NCBI GenBank assembly: GCA_934096535.1
Contig: CAKOMC010000001.1
Span: 1-64,000, forward strand
Direction: 5' to 3'
Source of the DNA: an uncultured Bacilli bacterium
GTDB lineage: Bacteria > Bacillota_I > Bacilli_A > RF39 > UBA660
Length of the DNA stretch: 64,000 nucleotides
Below, piece by piece: positions 49,669 through 56,982 of this stretch. The position numbers and the translations under genes were made by a program. Position 1 is the stretch's first letter. Every line of letters begins with the position of its first letter. The notes beneath the pieces were generated by a model, which searched no databases, was not told the origin of the DNA, and saw nothing but the letters and a program-made list of their open reading frames with translations.

Positions 49669-49843
49669 TTATTTGTTTCTGTGAAGGTTTCCTTCCCATA
49701 CTACTAAACATAACTTCGATCATTTTCTCATTAATTGGGGGATTTTTCTTCATTTCTTTTTGGACTAATTTTCTTGTTACTATAAATCCAATAACAAAGC
49801 CAATAATAAGTCCTAAAAGAATTAATAATATATCATGTAACAT
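49634..49843 (-). CDS. YneF/UPF0154 family membrane protein
   Basis: The 69-residue protein has one N-terminal membrane helix and KKNPPINEKMIEVMFSSMGRKPSQKQIKETMRQMN, the signature of YneF/UPF0154. Function is unknown. In B. subtilis the neighbour is sirA (yneE), as here, which helps identify the next gene. Confidence 0.93.
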   Translation of the reverse strand: MLHDILLILLGLIIGFVIGFIVTRKLVQKEMKKNPPINEKMIEVMFSSMGRKPSQKQIKETMRQMNRFM

Positions 49844-49885
49844 AATAATTCTCCTTACGAGAAGATTGTACTAAAAAAAGTATTT

Positions 49886-50299
49886 TTAAGCAATACTTTC
49901 TATCCAAAAATAATCCTGATTTTGAAAATCACAAGCAAAAAGATTACTATTTGTCTTTAGTTTACTAAAAAACTCTGGTTTAGCAGCTGTTGTTTCCATA
50001 ACTAAATAAGCATTGCCAATTTTTAGTTTAGTTTCTTCATCATTATAGTAGTTATTGTAAATATGCGTATTCATAAATTTTGTATAATGGTCATTATTAC
50101 GATAACTCGTAAACAAATAATTATTTAGTTCTAATTTGTTAATCGGGCTAACCATCTTCTCATACATATTTATCCCATATTCTTGTTCATTACTATTTAA
50201 CATGTAAATATTTTGAAATGACTTAAATAAGTTATAGGGACAAACTCTTGTCATTTTCTTAAACTCATTATTAATATTAAAAATATAAAACTTTCTCAA
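49886..50299 (-). CDS. SirA-like sporulation inhibitor of DNA replication
   Basis: The protein of about 137 residues starts MRKFYIFNINNEF and ends FFSKLKTNSNLFACDFQNQDYFWIESI, the same arrangement as B. subtilis SirA (F-F-x2-L-K...A-x-D-F...Y-x-W-L at the C-terminus). SirA binds DnaA to stop replication during sporulation. The next gene downstream is YneF-like, as in Bacillus. Overall similarity is low. An in-frame GTG at 50308 exists, but AGGTG lies 6 nt before the TTG at 50299, so the TTG is the likely start. The adjacent invertible promoter may read into it in the sequenced orientation. Confidence 0.65.
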   Translation of the reverse strand: MRKFYIFNINNEFKKMTRVCPYNLFKSFQNIYMLNSNEQEYGINMYEKMVSPINKLELNNYLFTSYRNNDHYTKFMNTHIYNNYYNDEETKLKIGNAYLVMETTAAKPEFFSKLKTNSNLFACDFQNQDYFWIESIA

Positions 50300-50355
50300 A
50301 TTTATCACCTATTAAAAGTATATATGATTACTTTGAAAAATTATGTCGAATTATT

Positions 50356-50382
50356 AGACCTGTTAAAACTTTTTTCAGGTCT
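50356..50382. repeat. Inverted repeat between sirA-like gene and the first switch
   Basis: AGACCTG and CAGGTCT are perfect arms with a 13-nt spacer and no T-run on the minus strand. Role unknown; it lies between the outward promoter of switch 1 and the sirA-like start. Confidence 0.5.
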
Positions 50383-50397
50383 TAAAAGCTCAAAATT

Positions 50398-50418
50398 CAT
50401 AGAGTATAAAACTCTATG
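50398..50418 (+). repeat. Recombination-site copy 1L
   Basis: CATAGAG, core TATAAAA, CTCTATG. Inverted partner at 50651-50671. Confidence 0.8.
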
Positions 50419-50650
50419 AAAGCTAATTTTCGGTATCTCTATTTAACTTATAACTTAAATATACCATAGTTTTTCTTCTTTTTAAAGGAGATTTTTTATA
50501 GTTTTATAGTCAAATTTCTAGTCAAGAGCTTTTATGTCAAAGCCAGTATTTACCTTGTTTTCAATCCATTTTTTTAGTCAAATAAAAATAAAATTTCTGG
50601 TCAAAATTATCGTCAAGCGCCTAATTTTACTAGGTTTTTCCTACTATTTT

Positions 50651-50671
50651 CATAGAGTTTTATACTCTATG
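50651..50671 (-). repeat. Recombination-site copy 1R
   Basis: CATAGAG, core TTTTATA, CTCTATG on the plus strand; perfect inverted match to 50398-50418. Confidence 0.8.
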
Positions 50672-50705
50672 AAGCCTAAAGTTCGACAAATAAGGAGTTT
50701 TGACT

Positions 50706-51866
50706 ATGAAAAAGAAATATCTTATAACGAGGTTTATAATAATTTTAGGAACACTTGTTCTCTCAAGAATAAATATAAGTAACAATAAAGACTTAGCAGT
50801 TTATATTGAAAACGAACTAAATTCATCAATTCCTGCTAGTAACGAGAATCTTTATGTAAATAAAATAGATTGTGATAACAATGTAAATGCTTATTGGGAT
50901 AATGATAAATGGGGTTTATTTATTAGTAACTTTTCTAAAAAAACTAAGTGTAACTTATACTTTATCCATGATACTGAAAAGCCTTATTGGCAAATGGAAA
51001 GTGTTGAAAAAGTAAATGTTTTATCAACTGATATCTTGGAATTTAAAATTGCTGGCACCGATTCTTTAGGCAATGTCTCTTCTAATCTTGATATTAGTAA
51101 TTTATCCTTCTATGTTAATGACGAATTAGAAAGTCCAATTAAAGTTGAACTTACTAAGTTAGAAGAATTAAATAAAAAGATAACCTACTCTATAAAAGTC
51201 CACATGGTTGGAGGAGCCGGCAATCTAAAAGTTAAAATCAGTAGTGGTACTTTAACTGATACTAGTAATAATCAAAATGCTGAAATAACTTTAGATACTG
51301 GAATTAATGTAAGTAAAAATCCGGCTAAAATTTTTAATTTTTATACCGATAAATTTCCAGAAAATTCTGTCTGGCCGAAATACTATCGAAATCTATTAAA
51401 TAATTATTACAATGATGTTACGCATAGTAATAATCCTACTCTAGATGAAATAGCTTCTGGAGATTATGATTTAATATTTTTTAATAATGATTGTTGGACT
51501 GTACCACCCGTAGCAAATTATATTTTTAGTTTGGGCATTAATGTATTTAGCGTTGGAAATGACAGCACTTCTGCTCTTGACATAATTAGCACATTTACCG
51601 AAAATAATAAAGTTGGTAACCATAAAAAAGTAATAAATAATGGCTTGACACACTACTTACCTGATTTATTCGCTGGTAGCGAAGATAATTTAAATTTAAT
51701 CAAATTTTCAGAAGAGGCTACTGTTCTTTACAAAAACGAAACTAACAACACAGAATATGACAGTATTGGTTATATGATTAAAAACAATAAAATATGGTTG
51801 CATTCTCAATATATATCGAGTAATTATGTTATTCCTATGATACAATTTGCGCTTGGACAACTATAA
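50706..51866 (+). CDS. Phase-variable surface protein, paralogue 1
   Basis: The 386-residue exported protein has a signal anchor (5-20), the shared module (IPASNENLY, Cys56, WDNDKWGLFISN, Cys82-NLYF), an Ig-like beta domain (about 92-195, ending EITLDTG-like) and a C-terminal domain of about 190 residues with DYDLIFFNNDCWTVPPVANY and GINVFSVGNDSTSALDII, a Rossmann-like pattern reminiscent of ThuA/GATase-type folds. The C-terminal identity is a guess. The ATG at 50706 has AAGGAG 8 nt upstream; a TTG two codons earlier is in frame. Expression is probably governed by the switch at 50396-50673. Confidence 0.85.
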   Translation: MKKKYLITRFIIILGTLVLSRINISNNKDLAVYIENELNSSIPASNENLYVNKIDCDNNVNAYWDNDKWGLFISNFSKKTKCNLYFIHDTEKPYWQMESVEKVNVLSTDILEFKIAGTDSLGNVSSNLDISNLSFYVNDELESPIKVELTKLEELNKKITYSIKVHMVGGAGNLKVKISSGTLTDTSNNQNAEITLDTGINVSKNPAKIFNFYTDKFPENSVWPKYYRNLLNNYYNDVTHSNNPTLDEIASGDYDLIFFNNDCWTVPPVANYIFSLGINVFSVGNDSTSALDIISTFTENNKVGNHKKVINNGLTHYLPDLFAGSEDNLNLIKFSEEATVLYKNETNNTEYDSIGYMIKNNKIWLHSQYISSNYVIPMIQFALGQL

Positions 51867-51894
51867 TTAATTTATGACCAAAAAAGCAAAATTT

Positions 51895-51915
51895 CATAGA
51901 ACATATTACTCTATG
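51895..51915 (+). repeat. Recombination-site copy 2L
   Basis: CATAGAA, core CATATTA, CTCTATG. One arm mismatch, core matches 2R. Confidence 0.75.
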
Positions 51916-52159
51916 AAAGCAGAAAATCGACATTTATTTTTAATTTATATGTTAACTATATCACAGTTTTAAGGCTTTTAAAAGAGTCTTTTTTTATCTA
52001 TTATAGTCATTTTTGTAGTCAAATAATTTTGGTATAAAGTCTGTAAATCCAAGACTCTGTAGAAAAATTTGTAGTCAAATATTCACATTCTTTTGTGGTC
52101 AAAATTCATGGTCAAAATTTTTCAATCCTCAATAAATACGGGCTTTGCAAGCCATTTTT

Positions 52160-52180
52160 CATAGAGTAATATGCTCTATG
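52160..52180 (-). repeat. Recombination-site copy 2R
   Basis: CATAGAG, core TAATATG, CTCTATG on the plus strand; core is the inverted form of 2L. Confidence 0.75.
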
Positions 52181-52214
52181 AAGCCTAAAGTTCGACAAAT
52201 AAGGAGTTTTGACT

Positions 52215-53375
52215 ATGAAAAAGAAATATTTTATAACGGGGTTTATAATAATTTTAGGAATACTTGTTCTCTCAAGAATAAATTTAAATAACAATAAAGA
52301 CTTAGCGGTTTATATTGAAAACGAACTAAATTCATCAATTCCCGCTAGTAATGAGAATCTTTATGTAAATAAAATAGATTGTGATAACAATGTAAATGCT
52401 TATTGGGATAATGATAACTAGGGTTTATTTATTAGTAACTTTTCTAAAAAAACTAAGTGTAACTTGTACTTTATCCATGATACTGAAAAGCCTTATTGGC
52501 AAATTGAAGAGGTTGAAAAAACAAGTGTTTTATCTACGGATATCTTTACTATAAAAATTTCTGGTAATGATTCATTAAGTAAAGTTACATCAAGTCTTGA
52601 TACAAGTAGTTTATCATTTTATGTTAACGACACTTTGCAATCACCAATTAAAGTTGAACTTACTAAACTAGAAGAATCAAACAAAAAAATCATCTACTCT
52701 CTCAAAGTCCATATGATTGGTGGCGAAGGAAATCTAAAGTTAAAAATTAATAGTAACACTTTAACAGATAATGAAACCAATCAAAATGATGAAATTACAT
52801 TAGACACAGGCATTACTGTAAGTAAAAATTCGGCTAAAATCTTGCATTATTATAGTACAAACGAAACTGAGGCTAGTATTCACTCCAACAAAGAAACACT
52901 AGATAAATACTATAATAATGTTACACATACAAACAACTATACACAAGAAAAAATCATTTCCGAAAAATTTGATTTAGTATTTTTAAACTCTTCCGTTTGG
53001 GGAGTCCCTTCTACAGCAAACAATATTTTTAGTGCCAATATAAATTTGCTTAGCCTTGGCAATGATACAAATGACTATTTGGATATAATTAAAACCAGTG
53101 CTTCCAGCAAGTCGTCGGTAAATTCTTCGATGAAAGTATTGAATAACAAACTAACATATTATATGCCTGATTATATTGCAGGCAGCACCGACAGTCAAAG
53201 ACTAATTAAATTTAATAGCGATGTTAATATTTTATATAAAAATACTACAAATGATGTCGAATATGATTCTATTGGTTACATTGAGCAAAATGGAAGAACT
53301 TGGCTACATTCTCAAATTGCTGAAAGCCAATATTACATTATTCCAATGGTGCAATTTACGCTTGGTCAACTATAA
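52215..53375 (+). pseudogene. Surface protein paralogue 2, broken by a TAG
   Basis: The reading frame is intact from the ATG at 52215 to 53375 except for a single TAG at 52419-52421, where paralogues 1 and 3 have TGG (the second conserved Trp of the module). Downstream sequence remains in the same frame for 317 codons without further damage, so the mutation is recent or suppressed. The Ig-like domain is nearly the same as in paralogue 3, while the C-terminal third differs from both. The gene keeps the ribosome site AAGGAG and an intact switch. It could alternatively be a low-level readthrough gene. Confidence 0.8.
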
Positions 53376-53400
53376 TATTATTAGTTAACCTCTTATTTTT

Positions 53401-53421
53401 CATAGAGCTTATAACTCTATG
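53401..53421 (+). repeat. Recombination-site copy 3L
   Basis: CATAGAG, core CTTATAA, CTCTATG. Confidence 0.8.
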
Positions 53422-53665
53422 AAAGCAGAAAATCGACATTTATTTTTAATTTATATGTTAACTATATCACAGTTTGAAGGCTTTTAAAAGAGTCTTTTTT
53501 TATCTATTATAGTCATTTTTGTAGTCAAATAATTTTAACTTAAAGTCTATAAACTCAAGGCTTTGTAGGAAAATTTGTAGTCAAATATTCACATTCTTTT
53601 GTGGTCAAAATTTATGGTCAAATTTTTATAAGCTAAGGTAAGCACCGACTTCGAAGGCCATTTTT

Positions 53666-53686
53666 CATAGAGTTATAAGCTCTATG
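53666..53686 (-). repeat. Recombination-site copy 3R
   Basis: CATAGAG, core TTATAAG, CTCTATG on the plus strand; perfect inverted match to 3L. Confidence 0.8.
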
Positions 53687-53719
53687 AAGCCTAAAATTCG
53701 TTAAAAAGGAGTTTTGACT

Positions 53720-54883
53720 ATGAAAAAGAAATATTTTATAACGGGATTTATAATAATTTTAGGAATACTTGTTCTATCAAAGGTAAGCATAAATAGCAAT
53801 AAAGACTTAGCAGTTTATATTGAAAACGAACTAAATTCATCAATTCCTGCTAGTAACGAGAATCTTTATGTAAATAAAATAGATTGTGATAACAATGTAA
53901 ATGCTTATTGGGATAATGATAATTGGGGGTTATTCATTAGTAACTTTTCTAAAAAAACTAAGTGTAACTTGTACTTTATCCATGATACTGAAAAGCCTTA
54001 TTGGCAAATTGAAGAAGTTGAAAGAACTAGTGTTTTATCTACGGATATCTTTACTATAAAAATTTCTGGTAATGATTCTTTAAGTAAAGTTACCTCAAGT
54101 CTTGATACAAGTAGTTTATCATTTTATGTTAATGATACCTTGCAATCACCAATTAAAGTTGAACTTACTAAATCAGAAGAATTAAATCAAAAAATCACCT
54201 ACTCTCTCAAAGTCCATATGGTTGGTGGCGAAGGCAATCTAAAGTTAAAAATTAATAGTAACACTTTAACAGATAATGAAACCAATCAAAATGATGAAAT
54301 CACATTAAACACAGGCATTACGGTAAATAAAAATCCTGCAAAAATCATGCACTTCTATGACTCCAGTTTTACTAGTGCATCCTATCAACTTAACTTTTAT
54401 AAAAATCTCCTAGATAATTATTATAAAAATGTAACTCATAACAGTAATCCCTCATTAGATGAACTAGCTTTAGGAAATTATGACTTGATTTTCTTTAATA
54501 ATGGTTGCTGGACAGTTCCAACCGTAGCAAATTATATTTTTAGTTTGGGCATTAATGTATTTAGCGTTGGAAATGACAGCACATCTGCCTTGGATATAAT
54601 TAGCACATCTATCACAGATAGTAAAGTTGGTAACCATAAAAAAGTAATAAATAATGGCTTGACATACTATTTATCTGATTTAATTGCAGGTGGCGAAGAT
54701 AATTTAAATTTAATTAAATTCGTTGATGAAGCAACCGTACTTTATAAAAATAATACAAACAACATTGAATACGACTCACTCGGTTATATAAAGAAGAACG
54801 ATAAAACTTGGCTCCACTCGCAATACATTTCCAACAAATATATTATTCCCATTATCCAATTTACTCTTGGCGAACTTAAGTGA
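53720..54883 (+). CDS. Phase-variable surface protein, paralogue 3
   Basis: The 387-residue protein has the same plan as paralogue 1: signal anchor, shared two-cysteine module, Ig-like domain and a C-terminal Rossmann-like domain. The Ig-like domain matches paralogue 2 almost exactly, while part of the C-terminal domain is identical at DNA level to paralogue 1 (60 nt at 54523-54582 equal to 51509-51568), so the gene is a mosaic. Start ATG 53720 with AAGGAG. Its terminator is at 55001-55035. Confidence 0.85.
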   Translation: MKKKYFITGFIIILGILVLSKVSINSNKDLAVYIENELNSSIPASNENLYVNKIDCDNNVNAYWDNDNWGLFISNFSKKTKCNLYFIHDTEKPYWQIEEVERTSVLSTDIFTIKISGNDSLSKVTSSLDTSSLSFYVNDTLQSPIKVELTKSEELNQKITYSLKVHMVGGEGNLKLKINSNTLTDNETNQNDEITLNTGITVNKNPAKIMHFYDSSFTSASYQLNFYKNLLDNYYKNVTHNSNPSLDELALGNYDLIFFNNGCWTVPTVANYIFSLGINVFSVGNDSTSALDIISTSITDSKVGNHKKVINNGLTYYLSDLIAGGEDNLNLIKFVDEATVLYKNNTNNIEYDSLGYIKKNDKTWLHSQYISNKYIIPIIQFTLGELK

Positions 54884-55000
54884 TTTTAAGAAAAAATACT
54901 TGCTTACTCAATAAAACTAGCGTATTATATCCTATATCTTATAAACATAATAAGTCATAATAGTTTTTTTCCTTACTATATATAGAACTAAAACTAGTAA

Positions 55001-55035
55001 AAAGTATGTTAAATTAAAAAAGCATACTTTTTTTT
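55001..55035 (+). terminator. Terminator after paralogue 3
   Basis: AAAGTATG (55001-55008) and CATACTTT (55023-55030) form a stem followed by T-run to 55035. The rest of 54884-55183 contains no gene; it holds the G-run at 55112. Confidence 0.75.
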
Positions 55036-55111
55036 ATCATTAAATAAAACTTGCCAATTTAAAATTAACTCTTTATCTTCATAGCCAAAATCAATATAAA
55101 TTAATAACTTT

Positions 55112-55127
55112 GGGGTGGGTGGGTGGG
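55112..55127 (+). other. Perfect G-quadruplex motif
   Basis: GGGG-T-GGG-T-GGG-T-GGG, four G-tracts with single-T loops, one of the most stable quadruplex patterns. It lies in an otherwise very AT-rich gap between converging genes, followed by AAG, and shares GGGTGGGAAG with the minus-strand element at 27047-27067. Confidence 0.7.
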
Positions 55128-55152
55128 AAGTAATACTAAACAAAAAGAAAAT

Positions 55153-55198
55153 TAAAAAAAGATTAACTAATAATCAAGCTAACCTAATTTTTAATCTT
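55153..55198 (-). terminator. Terminator of the GT-C membrane protein gene
   Basis: AAGATTAA and TTAATCTT arms (55159-55166 and 55191-55198), T-run on the minus strand beyond 55159; it contains the end of the gene. Confidence 0.6.
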
Positions 55199-56611
55199 AA
55201 TAATCTTATGTCTATTATCCCATAACTTAAGCAACTTATTTATAACAACACTACCTAATATAAAAACTGTAACATTAATAAAATAAGTATATCGAGGCTG
55301 AATTTCTATTAACATATACACTAAAGTATTCGTAATAAATAAAATATAAAAATAAAATAAATTACTATTTAAAATATCTTTTTTCTTTAAATACACTCCT
55401 ACTACTAAACCTAGTATCATAAAACCATAAATAACTTTATTAACCCCTGATATTAAATCTTCTAAAGTTTTATAAGCTACTTCTAGTCCTAGTACTTTAA
55501 TCTTCTTATCATTATAAATACCACTACTTGATTCTAAAGAACCATTTAAAACAAAATTATTAGTCTTACATAAAAGAAGTTTACCTACTTTATATGGATT
55601 ATTAATTCTTTCTTTAATAACTTCTAACTCTCTAGTTTCGTCCCCTAAATAGATTTCATCATTGGTATCATATCTACCACAAGTATCGGGATTAGTACCT
55701 AAAACAAATTTCCATAAGGGATTATTATTTTTAAGACCATCTTCATTAATATTACTCTTAACTAAATATGTAGAAACTCCTATATTTACTAAAGAATAGA
55801 AACAAACAAAAATACTACATCTTACTACTGTAATTAACCATTTTTTACTTTTAAGAATATCTTTTTTAGTTAATTTTAAAACTCTATATAAAAGATAACT
55901 AAAAATGATAACAATACCTTCGGGTCTTAAAACATTAGAAAGTCCTAAAATGATACCAGCAATAATATAATTTGATAATTTATCTTCTTTATTATTTTTT
56001 AAAAGAAAATAAATACTTAAATAACTAAGCAAAGCACTTAAATGATGATTAGAAATAACTGTTGCTGAATATATGGAAAAGGGAAATACAGCATATAAAG
56101 CGGCTGTTATTCTAGCGGGAGTTTCTCCTACTAACGCTTTAACGGTCTTATAAATAAAATAAGTTAAACCAATTTCATAGAAAATATTTAAAAGTTTTAA
56201 AAATAGCTCGCTATTAACTATTTTTAACATTAAGGCCTCATATAAAACAAAACCGGTCTGATAAGGCCACATTGCAAAGTAACCACTCTTACTAAAACTG
56301 TAGTCTCCTAATTTAAACTTTCTTGCAGCCTCTAACAAAACCGCAAAATCACTAGTCTGGGGGACATTAAATACAATAATACCCACAATTCTAACTAAAG
56401 TTGCTATTAAAAGTAAATAAAAAACAAAGTGTTTTCCTTTATACTTTCTAATAATAAAAATAATGCTAACTATTAGAAATAGTCCTAAAAGTAAATTATT
56501 ACTAATAAGAAAGACTAAACTTAAAAATACGGGAATAACAAGACTAACATTCATAAAAAACTTATCTAATTTAAAATTATTTTTAAATATATTTAATTTA
56601 TTTTTTAACAT
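55184..56611 (-). CDS. Polytopic GT-C/GT39-like glycosyltransferase
   Basis: This 475-residue membrane protein has about 11 helices. NVPQTSDFAVLLEAARKFKLGDY is the first external loop with the Asp of GT39/PMT-like enzymes; ITAALYAVFPFSIYSATVISNHHLSALL and GLSNVLRPEGIVII are family-like segments. It likely transfers sugar from a polyprenyl-phosphate donor to an extracytoplasmic acceptor. The acceptor could be the surface proteins on either side, but that is inference. The gene is alone on the minus strand between them. Confidence 0.75.
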   Translation of the reverse strand: MLKNKLNIFKNNFKLDKFFMNVSLVIPVFLSLVFLISNNLLLGLFLIVSIIFIIRKYKGKHFVFYLLLIATLVRIVGIIVFNVPQTSDFAVLLEAARKFKLGDYSFSKSGYFAMWPYQTGFVLYEALMLKIVNSELFLKLLNIFYEIGLTYFIYKTVKALVGETPARITAALYAVFPFSIYSATVISNHHLSALLSYLSIYFLLKNNKEDKLSNYIIAGIILGLSNVLRPEGIVIIFSYLLYRVLKLTKKDILKSKKWLITVVRCSIFVCFYSLVNIGVSTYLVKSNINEDGLKNNNPLWKFVLGTNPDTCGRYDTNDEIYLGDETRELEVIKERINNPYKVGKLLLCKTNNFVLNGSLESSSGIYNDKKIKVLGLEVAYKTLEDLISGVNKVIYGFMILGLVVGVYLKKKDILNSNLFYFYILFITNTLVYMLIEIQPRYTYFINVTVFILGSVVINKLLKLWDNRHKIIKIKN

Positions 56612-56669
56612 ATAAACCTACCTTTCTTATCCAGTATAAAATAATTAGCTCATTTTCGCAACATTTCTA

Positions 56670-56698
56670 TTGGCAAGAATAAGATTTTGCGTTAAAAT
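56670..56698 (+). promoter_or_regulatory. Promoter of tRNA-Gln
   Basis: TTGGCA (56670-56675) and TAAAAT (56693-56698) with 17-bp spacing. Confidence 0.65.
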
Positions 56699-56710
56699 GT
56701 TTATAGGAAT

Positions 56711-56786
56711 TGCCTAGTAGCCAAGTGGTAAGGCATCAGATTCTGACTCTGACATTTCGTGGGTTCGAGTCCTACCTAGGCAGCCA
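56711..56786 (+). tRNA. tRNA-Gln (CTG)
   Basis: The cloverleaf has acceptor stem TGCCTAG/CTAGGCA with U1-A72 as in tRNA-Gln, anticodon stem TCAGA/TCTGA, loop TTCTGAC with anticodon CTG at 56743-56745 and encoded CCA. A CTG anticodon is less usual than TTG in such an AT-rich genome. Confidence 0.92.
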
Positions 56787-56797
56787 TTATGTTTATT

Positions 56798-56818
56798 AAG
56801 ACCTTGAGGGGTCTTTTT
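56798..56818 (+). terminator. Terminator after tRNA-Gln
   Basis: AAGACC and GGTCTT (56798-56803 and 56810-56815) followed by TTT. Confidence 0.65.
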
Positions 56819-56932
56819 ATTGTAATTTTTTTGCTTTATTTTAAAATTTAATTTATTTATAATTAAGTACTATATTATAAAGTGTTAGTAAAATTAATAT
56901 AAAAAATGAATTTAGAAATATTTAAAAACTCT

Positions 56933-56960
56933 TTGAAAATAAAAGAAACTATATTATAAT
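56933..56960 (+). promoter_or_regulatory. Promoter of gltX
   Basis: TTGAAA (56933-56938) and TATAAT (56955-56960) spaced by 16 bp, 22 nt before the start codon. Confidence 0.65.
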
Positions 56961-56982
56961 AGACAAAGAAAAGAGGAATATT

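Larger units (their letters stand above)
50396..50673 (+). promoter_or_regulatory. Invertible promoter segment 1 (core TATAAAA)
   Basis: The sites CATAGAG-N7-CTCTATG at 50398-50418 and 50651-50671 are inverted copies with identical core (TATAAAA versus TTTTATA), and identity extends to 26 bp. The 232 bp between them hold five or six GTCAA boxes, an extended -10 TGGTATATT on the minus strand (50458-50466) pointing away from the gene, and ACTAGG-TTTTT-CCTA(c)T followed by TTTT just inside the right site. The segment lies 34 nt upstream of the start of the first paralogue, with AAGGAG outside the segment. Orientation therefore looks OFF for that gene. Inversion itself is inferred. Confidence 0.75.
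51895..52180 (+). promoter_or_regulatory. Invertible promoter segment 2 (core CATATTA)
   Basis: Sites lie at 51895-51915 and 52160-52180. The cores are identical in inverted form (CATATTA and TAATATG); the only mismatch is in the left arm (CATAGAA). Inside are GTCAA boxes, an outward extended -10 TGATATAGT on the minus strand (51955-51963) and, just before the right site, GGCTTtgcAAGCC followed by TTTTT, a terminator facing the gene. The outward promoter would run into the 3' end of paralogue 1 as antisense. Confidence 0.75.
53401..53686 (+). promoter_or_regulatory. Invertible promoter segment 3 (core CTTATAA)
   Basis: Sites lie at 53401-53421 and 53666-53686 and are perfect inverted copies (cores CTTATAA and TTATAAG). 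Inside are GTCAA boxes and an outward extended -10 TGATATAGT (53461-53469, minus). A CTTCGAAG-type hairpin and TTTTT precede the right site, facing the gene. The internal sequence is nearly the same as segment 2 over the left 190 bp. Confidence 0.75.

Noticed and set aside
51995..52070. TTGACT and TATAAT inside segments as a standard promoter
   Set aside because: They are 11 bp apart in segments 2-4, too close for SigA. The repeated extended -10 further along is a better candidate.
52419..52421. TAG reassignment to tryptophan as an explanation of paralogue 2
   Set aside because: TAG ends rpoC, frr and gltX, so it is a normal stop here. TGA ends rpoB and the small HTH gene, so no Mycoplasma code.
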